Source: Rhytidiadelphus loreus
Taxonomy: Eukaryota > Streptophyta > Bryopsida > Hypnales > Hylocomiaceae
Direction: 5' to 3'
Length of the DNA stretch: 64,000 bases
Assembly: GCA_947034895.1 (NCBI GenBank)
Contig: OX344762.1
Span: forward strand, 43,876,760 to 43,940,759
How positions within the stretch are numbered: position 1 is the first letter of the stretch; the number at the start of each line of letters is the position of its first letter. This document shows positions 1 through 15,454 of this stretch, one piece after another. A program made the position numbers and the translations under genes. The notes beneath the pieces are model-generated. The model had not been told where the DNA came from. It worked only from the letters and a program-made list of their open reading frames with translations, and searched no databases.

Positions 1-3468
<3,468 letters not shown>

Positions 3469-4692
3469 AGCCGCGAGCTGACGTACAGTGGAAAGTCCCG
3501 CTTCAGGCTCTCTGCTACCGAAAACAAAAGCAACCTATCAAATCAGTCACAGAACACGGACTTCTTGAATTGTATCTCTTCTCCTGCAAATTCTTGTGGC
3601 AAGCAGAAAAAACAAACTATCAAATCAGTCACAGAGCAAGGAGGTTCTGCTGCTGCATGATCTCCCTTCAATTCTCACGCAATTCTTAAGCAATTGGAGT
3701 GGCCATGACCAATGCGTAACACCACCACACACTGCAAATTTGCAACCCACCGGCTTCTGCAACTAACAGTACCTGATGTTGAACTACAGACTGAGGCAAT
3801 CCGGCCGCTTAAGCTTAGTTCCCTTCTAATGCGCCAAGAATAGCAAGATCAAACTTAACCTGTGCAGTCCTCTGTTTGTCTTTATTCTGTCTCCACATCA
3901 CGGGAATCATTTTCTAGAGCTTACAATAATGTGAAGTACATGAGGAGGAGGCAATTGCTAGTGCGTTTTCCTCCGGATTCCGCAGGATGAAAAAGCGAAG
4001 GGTCTTGAGGGCAGCTTCACCATGGTCACGTTCTGTACGACATGGTTGGGGAAAGGTTCGACCACAGACAGCCCATGCCTGTGAGAATCTTAACATGGTT
4101 CTCATTAACTTATCTGCCCTTCCCCCGGGTTTGTTGACTCCAGTGTTGTTTTTTCTGCACAATTTTTCGCCACATGGCTACAACCAAAAGATGTTGGCTA
4201 TTTCTTTTGAAGGAAATTTTCATTATAGGGGGTCAAAATAGCCAGATTACTGTTGTATTTTAAGACCATTAGCCAAATTTTACCTGGGTATCACCTACTT
4301 TTCTTATAGATATCACCAAGTATCACCCAAGTATGACATGAGTTTTGAAGAAACAACTGACTCCTTCTCCAAAATGAAAACAAAACAAAACTGGATGGCT
4401 TTGTCCTTTGGACAGAGACTATGGCAACAACTCGCATCGACTTTGGTTTCTGAATCTTTCCAAATGTTATCTACTTCCCCATTTACACATGGGACGACAT
4501 AGTCCAAAGTTCTACTATAGAATGTGGATTGTTGGACTAGTGGAATAGGGGATGTGGGGTCCAACTAGGTAGACCCTTTGAAGTGTACTTGACAAAGTGG
4601 TGATTAGCTCTTTTCTTGAAGTTTAGTTTTTGGAGTTTTGGGGGAGTTTTTGCTTGCAATGTAGGGTTTGGGCTGAGCTTCAGTGGTGAGAG
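3469..4692. other. OPR 5' flank and spacer, no gene recognised
   Basis: This is the region upstream of the OPR start codon. It holds a short direct repeat (CTATCAAATCAGTCACAGA at about 3534 and 3618). I could not pick a convincing TATA box. An 82-codon minus-strand frame at 3914-4162 has no recognisable family. Confidence 0.5.
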
Positions 4693-4871
4693 CTCTACAA
4701 GAGAAAGAGATGTTTTAAGTGTATTTTTAAGTATAGTCCTAGAGATAAGATATTAAGTAATGACCTTTATGTAGATTTTTAGTAAAAATCTACATAAAGG
4801 TCAACATAAAGGTCATTATCTAATATCTTATATCTAGGACTATACTTAAAACACCCCTTTCTCTTGTAGTG
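4693..4871. mobile_element. CACTA-type MITE (179 bp, near-palindromic)
   Basis: The element is an almost complete hairpin. The left end reads CTCTACAAGAGAAAGAG and the right end CCCTTTCTCTTGTAGTG, and internal arms (TAAGTATAGTCCTAG, AATGACCTTTATGT) are mirrored. It belongs to the same family as the copy at 6760-6939, whose intact termini start CACTACAAGAG. One terminal base is changed and the target duplication is not clean. It has no coding capacity. Confidence 0.85.
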
Positions 4872-6759
4872 AGCTTGTGGATGTTGCCACTGGCAACTTA
4901 GATGGTGGTAAAATCAATTTCCTTCAAATTTTAAAAGCATTCTTAAGCTTGATTTAACTTAGTTAATCAAGCTGCTATGACCATCTGTATAATGGTGTGT
5001 AACAAGTGACCATTAAATATCCATTCTTTGGTTTTTTGCTCACTAGTAAATATATGTATGACAAGCCAAAAAAAAATTAAAACCGTTTGGTAAGCTATAT
5101 AATTTTATCAAATACATCCCATGTGTGAATAAATGGCTTGAGTCAAGTTTTGATGCTTCAAAAGACTAAAGAATTAATATTCTTCCAATATCGTCATTTT
5201 TTATAATAAAAATCAATGAGTATTGTATAGTCTTAATTCTCACACTTGAATATGGAATCTTAAAAAAGAAAAAGAAATAAATTTTAGATTTTTTCCCAAT
5301 GCAAGAGGGCTCCCCTCAATGCCGAGGGGATCCAACTAAGAGGGGAGTGATTAACCAAACGCCCATTTGATTAATAAATAGAAGAGTTGGACCCTTAGAA
5401 GTCCTATAAGAGGACAATGATAAGCTAATCAACAATTTGGTATAATTGAGTTCATTCCTTACAAAAATAATCCTTGTCAACCAAATATTTTCTTTCAAAA
5501 TCTTAACAAGTCCAATTACCAACAAATATTTCTAATATTTTAGACAACATTGAAAATTATAATTTTCATGTGAATTCTACATAACTACAATAATAGGTCT
5601 ACAGTAATAGATTTGCAGTAATAGGTATTAAAATTTACTAAAAATAGTATATTTTGGCCAATTTTTTTAGGTGAGGTCTATTATTAGAAATATTATTAAG
5701 TTTTCTTATGCTTCTTCAAATTTTTAAGCTCAACGCTCACATAATCCTTGCTCAACGCTCATAGGCTCAAGCTCGATCACATGCTCACAAAATAGCACCG
5801 TTGCATACACTTGGAGCCTAAATGAGGGATGTTTTGAAGAGTATCACTATAGGTCACAAAATTGCAATGGGTGCAACCTTCACCTTCTTAACATTTTTTT
5901 TTCCAACCATCTATATTTTTCCTTACTTTTTAAGTTTATTTTCTTACCTTTTATATTTTTTTTCCTAACCTTCAAATATTTTTTCATCATTTTTTTCCTT
6001 ACCTCTACAATGTGTTTTTCTTGTAAACAAAATTGTACTTGTTTGACCAATAGCCATAAAAAAAAAGAAAAAAAAAGAAAAAAAGGAATTAATCTATTTA
6101 AAGATTAATGACTGTTCTTATAGCAATGCAATTAGATGAACATCTGTAGTGGATAATAGAAGGCAAGGAGTAGAGAGCAATATATAGCGAGAGGCAGAGG
6201 AAAGGACCAAGGTCAAAGGTGGATCGCATGTGTATTATAGTTATTAAGGATTGAAGGCAACACTATAGTTAGTTGAGAAAGTGGTGTACAACCAGGGCAA
6301 TGGAAAATCTTATTAACCTCCACTCATGTGACTCTAAACTTGTCAACGTCACCAAGTGGGATGGGGAATTAGATCCAACATTAAAGGGCTGCCCAAAATT
6401 CTAAAGCATGCATAAAAGATTGGAACTAAATTTGTAGTCTCTACATTTTGAAATCTTAAAATTTTTTGGGAAGAATAATTTTTTATGAAAAAGAGGTAGA
6501 TATGATTGTCTCCACCATTCAAATTTTTTATTTGAACAAATTTGAATTCAAAATTCATTCATAGAAAAAATGTTAGTGTAAATTGATTTTGCCAAACCTA
6601 TATCTACAATCATATCATTTTGGTTATGTTATAAGTGTGATGACTTCAAAAAAAATTTGAACATGTTTGTAATTTGTATTAGAACTCTAATCCAAGGAGT
6701 AACCATCAAAATGGAATGGTATACATATAGAATTCAATAGTCAGAATGTAGATGCCTAG
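4872..6759. other. AT-rich spacer without genes
   Basis: I see only AT-rich sequence with poly-A and poly-T runs, for example A-rich 6058-6085. The minus-strand frames at 5316-5525 and 6349-6558 have AT-driven composition and no family resemblance. Confidence 0.6.
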
Positions 6760-6939
6760 CACTACAAGAGAAAGGGATTTTTTAAGTATAGTCCTAGGAG
6801 TATGTAATGACCTTTTTAGGAGATTTTTGATAAAATTTTAATAGAAATACATGTGTTTTCAATAAAAATTTACTAAAAATCTCCTATACAGATCATTACT
6901 ATTAGGACTATACTTAAAACAACCCTTTCTCTTGTAGTG
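6760..6939. mobile_element. CACTA-type MITE (180 bp) with TAG target duplication
   Basis: Termini are CACTACAAGAGAAAGGG and its inverted complement CCCTTTCTCTTGTAGTG. The element is flanked by TAG on both sides (6757-6759 and 6940-6942), the 3-bp duplication typical of CACTA (CMC/EnSpm) elements. The interior is mostly hairpin. It is the sister copy of 4693-4871. Confidence 0.92.
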
Positions 6940-9306
6940 TAGAACTTTTGGAGTAAGAAAATATCAAAACTCCAAATTTGGATCCTTAGATCTCATTCAC
7001 TTCAAAGAATTCACTCTTTTGAAAATTGGTAGGTAGCTAAATAGTGAAGACAAATTCAAGATCTTACAATTGAAAGCTAAAAAAAATATGTCATTTAATG
7101 TCTACTATTCACTTTCAACAATCGTCCCTATTTTGCCATTATTTTCTTCTAAGCACTTCTTAAACCTTTAGAGGTTAAGCCCTCAAGGCCTAATAACTTT
7201 TTGACAATACAGGTTTTCAATGAGCCATCCCACTTTGATGTTTTTTTACACATGGATGTGCTTGGAAATTTTAATTTTTACTATACAAAAGTCAAGACTC
7301 TTTTTTCTAATATGCATGAAATTAATTGTGGAAAATATTGTGGAAATTATAACAATTGTGGATGATCAATTTATTATGCAAAAAGTACAACTTTTGGTGA
7401 AGAAAAATTATAAAAAGATGAATAATGCTTTCTTACTCCATAAGAATTTGTATGAGAATCTAAAGCAATTGTAGTATTTTTAATTTTTTTAAATGAGAAA
7501 TAAAAACTTCTCTCAAATTTGTACACATTTTCAAAAAAAAAAGAATAAAGAGACCAAATTGACCAAATTGAATCCTACAAAATTTAAAAAATATATATAC
7601 ATATATGTGTTAATTTTTGAAACTCAATGATTGATATTATCAACATATTATTTGGAACATCTTCAAAAATTTGTAATCAACCTAATTATTTTGTCTTATT
7701 GATCACACTAGATTGAATCTTGTATTTTTTAAATTGCTAAAAATATAATTTTGAAAGAATTCCTCCGAATCCAGTTTGTTTATGCGGATCAAAGACTAGA
7801 AATGTCCAAAAAAATGTTTTAATTTGTCCATCCCCACTATTCCTTTCATCATAAAAAATTTATGTTTACTCCCCTTCTATACAAGACTATATTTCCTAAA
7901 TAAAATTTTAAATATTTCTTGCATTGAAATTTGGAAAATCAGAAAATGCAACAACTATGTCAACTTGTTATTCTACAAGATCCTACTTTACAAAATATTG
8001 AAATTTGTTTTGCCCTACCGAGAATTTGCCATTGAAAATTTGAAGAAGATACATTTTATCTTTTTGCAACTAAATATGAATGAAAATTTTTATATTTATT
8101 TTTCAGAGATTTAATCATATGTCTACAAAAAGTCATAAAATTTTCAAATTACTGTGAATTTTTTAAGAAAAAATTGAAGAAAATTCATATCAAATACAAA
8201 ATATTCTCAAAAAATCTGAAATTTTCACCATAGATGTATATTATAGTGTATAACATCATGGTATAAAAATAGAAGTTATTCTATCACTTTAAATTAGAAA
8301 ATCAACAAACCATGGTTATAGATCCAAAGTTCAAATTGCTATAAAATATTGAAATTTTTGAATTTTTAAAAATGTACAATTGGAGTAGAAACTAAACTTG
8401 ATAAGCTTTATTTCATTAGCTAGATTCAAATTCAAAAAACATCATTTGTATGACTAAAATTCACATAAAGAATAAATAGCAAAAAAAGACCCAAATACAC
8501 TACAAAGGTGATCCTGGATTAAACATATTTTTCAGAAAAGTCAATAATACTATAATGAGGGAATTCACAGAAAATGTACTAAAGCAACCTTCAAAAACAT
8601 TGGATGAATTTTTTCTTTTCATCCATCAGACTTACTATAGGTGAAATCTAAAGGATGTTTTGCATCTTCTAAAGCATTTCAAGGTTAAATATAGGCCATT
8701 CAGAAGGTTCATCTTGTTGTTAAACTACTATCCTAAAATACATTTTTTGGAGAATTTTACATAAATAACCAGTGTGCCTTGTACCATTGCCACAACATAA
8801 TAAAAGTAATATAAAAGTAATTTTCTAATTTTCTAATTTTCTAATTCAAAATAATTCAAAAATTCAATATATTTTTTGTTGTGAGTTGGAATGCCACAAA
8901 ATAATGTCTGGTGCATCCCTCCTAGCACAAAGCTTTTTGATAGTACCAAGAACACAACTAGAGGACATACAATCCAAAAGATCTCACTATAACAAACAAA
9001 ACAAAACAATCAAGAATGATGTAATCATGAAGCTTTGTCCTAGGAAAACAACAATATTAATTCAATATTGATAGTGGATAGAGGAAAATTTAACAAAAAT
9101 ATTAATTTATTAATAGTCAAACCTCACATCTTGCCACTCCAATCAAACTCTAACCACATTGTGAAGTGTGAATACAGTTGTAGATAGGATTTGGAAACTT
9201 GGATTCAAAAACCATAGCCAACAAACAACCTCATTAAGGTATAGACTACAAATTTCTTCTTTTAAAATGTAGGCCTCCTCTCAGAAGGTTCATCATGCCA
9301 ATATCT
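6940..9306. other. AT-rich spacer without genes
   Basis: No family-like reading frame, RNA gene or terminal-repeat element was seen. Frames at 7220-7474 and 7824-8114 are rich in Ile, Leu, Phe, Asn and Lys, as expected of chance ORFs in AT-rich DNA. Confidence 0.55.
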
Positions 9307-9482
9307 TGTTGTACTATCAATTGTAATCAAATAATGTATAATGATCTAACGATTAGATACCTCAAATGTTAGAGAGAGCTAAGTGAAGAGACTAAGATAT
9401 ATTCATCTAGGGGATGAATCTCAGTGACTCACTAAGAGCTAGTGACATGGATGTAACCCTAAGTGAGGATTTTAGTCTAACA
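9307..9482 (-). repeat. copia 3' LTR (176 bp)
   Basis: The LTR starts TGTTGTACTATCAATTG and ends TTTTAGTCTAACA on the plus strand (TG...CA). It matches 19546-19748 throughout apart from substitutions and a missing segment of about 27 bp near the middle. Confidence 0.93.
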
Positions 9483-9493
9483 CCCTCCCTCAA
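9483..9493 (-). other. copia polypurine tract
   Basis: On the minus strand TTGAGGGAGGG directly abuts the 3' LTR, the expected site for plus-strand DNA priming in an LTR retroelement. Confidence 0.8.
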
Positions 9494-9689
9494 TCGGAGA
9501 TTGTAATTTTGGAAGCTGTGATTCCTTGTTGCAGAGATTCTTAGGTGCACATACAAATTGCGTCTTTATGGTTTGTGAGGAGGGTGAACAAAGGCAGTTG
9601 TTGAAGGAGTTCGTCGAGGCAGCTCCTCTAACTGCAGTGGCGGGGCTTTTGTTCTAGATGACTGATGCGTTTCTTAGATGATTCGGAAG

Positions 9690-11884
9690 GTGGTGTGTCT
9701 CGATTGCAGACACAGTATTTGTGGGATGAGGCTGGCTACGTGAGGTGTGTTGGGGTTGTCAGGGAGAGAGGAGACAGCAGCAATGTGATGGTTGTAAAAG
9801 TTGTAGATGCACACACCGACGTGAGGTGTGTTCGGATGAAGTAATAATGGATTTCTATATGCTTGGTCCAAGCATGGAAAATTGGATTTTGAGAAATCTT
9901 GATGGCACCTTGGTTGTCGCAGTTGATGATGATACTGGGGTTGGGATGCTTGTGAGTGTGCTTGGTGGTTGATGTAGGGGTGCTGAAAGTGGGAAATGGC
10001 TATAGTTCTTATAACAATCTGTGGAGCCATACGGCTTCTTGGGCTTCATCACTAAGTGCTCAGTACTCCGATTTGGTGGAAGAACGAGAAATCGTAAATT
10101 GCCTCTTGCTTTGCCAAATGATGGCGGCCCCAACTAAGGTGAAAATATAAGCATCTATGGATTGTTTGGTGTCTTTGCAAGATCCCCAATCGACATCCGT
10201 ATATCCAGTAATGACGATGGGAGAGTCGGCTCTATAGAGGATACCTTGGTCTATGGTGCTCTACAAGTACTTGAAAACATGTTTAGCAGCCTCAAGGTGT
10301 GCTTTTTGTGGGTTTGCCATATAAGAGCTGAATCTGCTGACAGAGTAGGCAATGTCAGGTCGAGTAATGGTGAGGAAGATTAGTTTTCCAACAAGATGAC
10401 AATACAGATGTGAATCTGTGGGTGAGGATGTCATGTTTGTAAATAGAAAATGGCCTTCGGGGAAAGGAGTGGGTGCAGGTTTGCTATTGTGCATACCAAA
10501 CTCTTGCAGGATAAAGGTGGTGTATTCCTGTTGGTGAAGGAAAATGCCAAGGAGAACAGATTTGAAGGTGATGCCAAGGTATTTCTTGATTGGGCCCCGG
10601 TCTGTCACGTCGAATTCCACATGGAGAAATGCTTTAATCCATGAGATGAGTTTGTCAGAACTTCCAGTAATAAATAAGTCATCAACATATAGCAAGATAA
10701 TGAGTGTTTCACCATCATGGTGTAGATAGTACATGTTCGGGTTGAACGTATTCCTTTGTAGTCCAATTCGTAGAAGAATTGTATTGATTCTATCATATGA
10801 GGTGCGTGGGCTTTGTTTCAAGCAATACAGGGATTTGTTCAGCCAACAGATGAGGTGTTTTTTTCCTTGAACTCAAAATCTAGGAGGTTGGCGCATGAAG
10901 ACATGTTCTTTCAAAAGACCGTGTAAGAAGGCAGTATATACGTCCATATAATGTATGGCCTAGTGTTTGGTGGCTCCCAGTGCAATAACTGTGCGTAGGG
11001 TTGCCCATTTGATCACTGGAGCGAAAGTTTCATGAAAGTCAATCCCTTCGTGTTGTTCAAATCCTTTGGCAACAAAATGTGCCTTCTTAATGGGTGGTTG
11101 ACCATTAATGCCAAGTTTAATTTTGAATACCCATTTGCATGTGATTGCCTTGTGGTTTGGTAGGAGAGGTTCTAAAGCCCATGTCAGGTTAATATCCCAA
11201 ATAGAATGCATTTCTGCTTCCATAGCACGTCGCCATCCTAGGTGTGCAGTTGCTTGTTTGAATGTGATATTGGCCTGATTCAGTTCAAGTGGTATAAGGG
11301 CTGTAGGTGTGGAGACCATCATGTAGACAATTGAGAGGCATAGGTCGTATCCTTCTAATCGGATGTTTTGCCGACGTGGTCGTTGGGATCGCCGAGATGC
11401 AATCAAGAGTATCAAAATTGGTGCGGTGGGGACTAGTGGTGTTGCAGCTAGTGGTGTAGAAGGATCAAGAAAGATGGCGTCTGAATAAAGAAGGTGAACG
11501 GGTTTATGGTGGTGTGGGTTTTCAGGGTGAGGCTGGGGAATAGGTGCTCCAGGAAATAGTGGAGAAAGGCAATCGAGAGGATGTGAGCTAGAGAGAGGTT
11601 CGGTGGTCTCGGTGGAGGAGAATTGGAAGTTTAGTTTGTCAAAGCGGACATCATGGCTGATGAGGATCCTACAAGTAGTTGGGTGATAGCACCTGTAGGC
11701 TTTGCTCTGCTCATCATACCCTACAAGTATGGTGGCAATTGCCTTGGGTTTGAATTTGGTGCTTTTGGAGTCTGGAATGTGACAAAAAGATGTGTAGCCG
11801 AGAACTCGGAGGTGGCCAAGATGAGGTCTAATCCCGGTAAATGCTTCTTCTGGGGTTTGCAGTGTAAGTGCCTTAGTGGGACAC
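9690..11884 (-). pseudogene. copia pol remnant: integrase C-terminus, reverse transcriptase, RNase H
   Basis: The minus strand first gives integrase C-terminal text (TPEEAFTGIRPHLGHLRV). Reverse transcriptase follows with the fingers motif ITCKWVFKIK and the catalytic YVDD box inside LLYVDDLFITGS (about 10670-10705). RNase H comes last (GYTDVDWGSCKDTKQS, SSTKSEYLAL) towards 9700. The longest open stretches are 10960-11889 and 10261-10821. Stops and frame changes elsewhere make it a pseudogene. The reading frame is cut at 11884 by the CACTA element and resumes at 15316. Confidence 0.93.
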
Positions 11885-12180
11885 ATCACTGTCTAGTAGA
11901 AAATTCAGCGTCCAACTTCACAAAAAAGTGTTGATTCGGACAAAATAGTTTGTGTTGATTTGGACCTGTTGATTTGGACAAAAATCAACAAGTTTTTGTT
12001 GATTTGGACAAAATTCTAGCTAAAACTTGTTGATTTGGACAAAAATTGCAACTAAAACTTGTTGATTTGTACATAATTTTCAACAAAAATTTGTTAATTT
12101 TTTTTCAATTTGTTAATTTTGAAAAAAAAAAAATTTAAAAACTGCCATGCGAGCGCCACGTGGCACCGCCACGCGGGCGG

Positions 12181-12244
12181 GGTGCAATGGGGTTTGAACC
12201 TTGCACCCCTTGGCTAGGGGTGTAAGGTCTTATCCATTGCACCA
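12181..12244 (-). other. tRNA-like hairpin (possible tRNA pseudogene or pol III promoter relic)
   Basis: The minus strand reads TGGTGCAATGGATAAGACC, similar to an A box (TRGYNNARNGG), and then GGTTCAAACC, which fits a B box. The ends pair as an 8-bp stem (GGTGCAAT with ATTGCACC). A second hairpin, CACCCCT with AGGGGTG around AGCCA, sits where an anticodon arm would. The T-arm pairs poorly and no standard isotype fits, so I do not call a functional tRNA. Confidence 0.45.
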
Positions 12245-12310
12245 TGTGAAAAATTACATGACCATAATGGGAAAAAAAAGTTATTTATTTCGGTTTTTAA
12301 ATTTTGGTCA

Positions 12311-12685
12311 TTTTTGGTTCAATTCAGCAGACTTTGAAGGCTAATTTCTCATAGTATAGTACCTTTTTTCAAAAACTTCAAACTAGTAAAATTTGGAAGA
12401 TCAATTAAACTTTCATCTTCAAAAATCCGTTTGTGATTTTGAGTTTTCAGTAAAAAGTTATGAGCAAAATTCAGAGAGGGTTTGGAATGAAATTATTTTT
12501 TGATATTTACAAACACTCTCTCTGAATTTTGCCCATAACTTTTTATTGAAGACTCAAAATCACAAACGGATTTTTGGAGATGAAAGTTTAATTGATCTTC
12601 CAAATTTTACTAGTTTGAAGTTTTTTGAAAAAAAAGACTGTACTATGCAAAAACAGCCTCCAAAGTCTTCTGAATTGAAAAGAGA
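12311..12685. repeat. Large imperfect inverted repeat (foldback) inside the CACTA element
   Basis: The left arm (TTCAATTCAGCAGACTTTG... to ...GAGCAAAATTCAGAGAG) is mirrored by the right arm ending at about 12685 (CAAAGTCTTCTGAATTGAA). The arms contain AAAATCCGTTT and AAAAGTTATG, which recur in the elements at 15455 and 58687. The loop is short, about 30-40 bp near 12485-12515. Confidence 0.85.
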
Positions 12686-14691
12686 CTGAATTGTGAGTTA
12701 AGTAGTTAATAGAAAATATTTCTATTGCTTATACAATGTCAAACTTGGTGGTTTAAAAATTTTCCACATGAAATTTTAGTGTTAAAAACTTCAATTCAAT
12801 TAAAGATATTTTAATTATTTGGCAAACATTTTACTAGGAGGTGGTTTGGACACAATTCCTATTCAAGTTTTTTGTAATGTAGAACATACAATTTGAATAG
12901 CTCTAAATTAGAATTTGGAAATTGCTCATCTAGAATTTAAATATTTAAAAAATTTTGTGTTCAAGAATTGTGTTGAAAGTTTAGAATTAAATTTTGTTTT
13001 TTTAAAAACACGCTTGATTTTCATTTTTTTTAAAATTATTAAGTAGAAGCAAGTTCAAGATTGAAAGAAAAACTAAAGCATTAATAGCTCTAAAATGGAA
13101 TTGAAATACAATAATGTCAACGGTGAGATTGTTCTAAATAGGAAACTTAAAGTTGTTAAACATTTTTTTTTGAAAAATTGTGAGAATCGCATCCAAAATT
13201 GCATCCAATAAGTTATTTTTTCAAGAAGATGTTCAAATTGCCCGAAAAACAAAATTGTTTTTAACTTTCATAGTACTAATCAAATGGAATGAATAAAAGC
13301 TTCACATGTAGACAAAAATATGATTTTCAAGAAGGAAAAAATTAAAAAATTAATTTCAAATTTCTGTACATTTCTTATTCTGCCTAGTGACGTGAAATTT
13401 ATGGTTAAGATGCCATAACTTTTGCTCCCAAGCACCAACTGAAATAAAATCTATATTACCACGTAGCTAATAAGTTTTTCTATCTTATGAGGAGGTTTCA
13501 AAAAGTTTAACTAAAAATTTAGATCATACAAACTTGCCCGAAATTCATTTTGTCCACCGAGGGGACAATGGTCCTTTAGGGGTCAGAAAAATTAAAATTA
13601 AAATTTAAACCTCTAAAGAACAAAGTAGAATTTTTTGACAATATTTCTAGTGTTTTTATTCATGTATTTAGAAATTGAATTCCCTTTTTTTTCCTTTAAA
13701 TTTTACACAACATGTGGTGAAGGGATAGTTTGAAGGACACACAATTTTTATAACTTTTGATTACATCATGAGAAAGTTATTGTATGATGTATAGATTTTC
13801 TAGATATGTATGCATGTTAGCCAAGTAGATTTGAATGTATTTTTCAAATAAATAGGAATTTCAAATTAGTTTCTAAAATATTAATCTTGTGAGAATTTTT
13901 GGATTGTTCTATATAGATTAGGGAGGTGAAACTCATGAAGAATTTCAATTTCCAATTTAAAGTAGAAATTGCATTGTATAGTAAATTTTAAGTTTCTTTA
14001 TTGAATGCAATTTCAAATATATATTTTTTAAATTTCAAAAATAGGATGCAAATTTTTGACTACAACATGTACATTAGTACATTACAACCATTAGGTTTGG
14101 AAATCTTTAGTTTCATTACTAGAATTCTTTTCATTGAATGTTGTAAATCAATCTCTATTTATATCCACTTATTATTTTCTCCAAGCATGAATATAAAATA
14201 TTTTTTGTTGCAATTTTTAATATAGATTCTTTAACATATTTTTTTTAGCATATGATGGAAAATTACAAATTGTACAATTGATATGTATCTAAATGTTTCA
14301 AATAAAATTTTGGAAAAATGAAATATAATCATTTGGTATGAATGAAACATTATTTTTTTAAAATCCAAGCATCATGATGTTGCAATTGGTGAAGTTTTTT
14401 ATTTTACAATTTCAAGATGGAAAATAGGTCAAAATAAATATAAGTTAGATCATTTAGTTAAATCTATTGAAAAAATAAATATAAATGAAGATTTAAGCCT
14501 TCTTTGAAGACTAATATTTAGAAGCAATTACGGGCCTTTCATATGTTAAAAACCTTGATACAACCAAAGTTGAATTACATTATGAATTTAATTAGAACTT
14601 CAATCAAATTCAAAATATAATTGAAAATAAAATACGATTTGAACTCTAAATTCATAATTTTTGAAAAATTCTTAAAGATTTCAAAAACATT

Positions 14692-15095
14692 CCACAAACA
14701 ATCCAAAAACAACTCCAAAAACAACCTCAAAAAATCCAAATCCTCCCCCCTCCCCACACCTCCTCAAACCTCCCCAAATCAATCCAAAAACAACTCCAAA
14801 ATCAACCTCAAAACAACCTCCAAATCAACCCCCAAACAACCCCCAAATCAATCTCAAACAACTCCCAAACAACCCCCAAACAACCCTCAAACAACTCCAA
14901 AACAACCCCAAAACAACCTCAAAATACCCCCCCAAACAACCCCCCAAACAACCCCAAAACAACCTCAAAACAACCCCAAAACAACCCCAAAACAACCTCA
15001 AAACAACCCCCAAACAACCTCAAAACAACCTCAAAACAACCTCAAAACAACCCTAAAACAACCCTAAAACAACCCCAACACAACCCTAAAACATT
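14692..15095. repeat. CAAAACAACCC-type minisatellite
   Basis: A degenerate array of about 10-11-bp units (CAAAACAACCC, CAAACAACCC, CAAAATCAACC) covers about 400 bp. It creates a spurious 148-codon frame made almost only of Gln, Thr, Pro, Lys and Asn. It lies just inside the right subterminal region of the CACTA element. Confidence 0.9.
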
Positions 15096-15315
15096 GAACA
15101 AAAACATGTTGATTTGGTTGTTGCACTATTCACATGAACAAAAATTTGTTAAACCATTTTGTTAACTTGTGCTCAAATCAACAAAAATTTGTTAACCATT
15201 GTATTAGCTTGGGCTCAAATCAACAAAAACATGTAAAAACGGTCAATGCAGTATTCAAATCAACAAGTTTTTGATGATTTTCTGTTGATTTGGACACAAT
15301 TTTCTACTAGTGCAT

Positions 15316-15454
15316 GTTTTGTATGTAATTGACTGCTTTTGCAAGTTCTTCCCAAAGGACTTTGGGAATGTGAGTGCCGATAACGATGTTGCAGATCTCT
15401 TCAAAAAGCATCCTGTTCTTTCGTTCAGCTACTCCATTCTGATGTGGAGAGTAT
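15316..15454 (-). pseudogene. copia integrase core fragment between two insertions
   Basis: On the minus strand this short piece encodes SPHQNGVAERKNRMLFEEI and continues to LAKAVNYIQNM, the conserved copia integrase core and its C-terminal side. It joins 16707 upstream (after excision of the 1.25-kb insert) and 11884 downstream (after excision of the 3.4-kb insert), so it is a 139-bp stub trapped between two transposons. Confidence 0.93.

Larger units (their letters stand above)
11885..15312. mobile_element. CACTA-type DNA element (3.4 kb) inside the copia integrase
   Basis: The right terminus is TTTTCTACTAGTG and the left CACTGTCTAGTAGAAAA, an imperfect inverted repeat starting CACT. Flanking CAT at 11882-11884 and 15313-15315 is an exact 3-bp target duplication, and removing the element plus one CAT restores the copia reading frame across Asn-Met-Cys-Pro. 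Subterminal arrays of GTTGATTTGGACAAAA (about 11930-12080) and of its complement (about 15110-15300) fit CACTA subterminal motifs. No transposase is seen, so it is non-autonomous. It carries a tRNA-like hairpin, a large foldback and a CAAAACAACC minisatellite. ORFs inside are low-complexity or AT-rich chance frames. Confidence 0.9.

Noticed and set aside
3914..4162. 82-codon minus-strand frame near the OPR gene
   Set aside because: No domain, no splice context and no similarity I can recognise.
12181..12244. Functional tRNA gene
   Set aside because: The A and B boxes look right, but the T-stem does not pair and no anticodon or isotype is convincing, so it is listed only as a tRNA-like structure.
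14621..15067. 148-codon plus-strand frame rich in Gln, Thr, Pro, Lys and Asn
   Set aside because: It is a product of the CAAAACAACCC minisatellite inside a CACTA element. The opposite strand gives an equally artificial Gly/Leu/Val frame.
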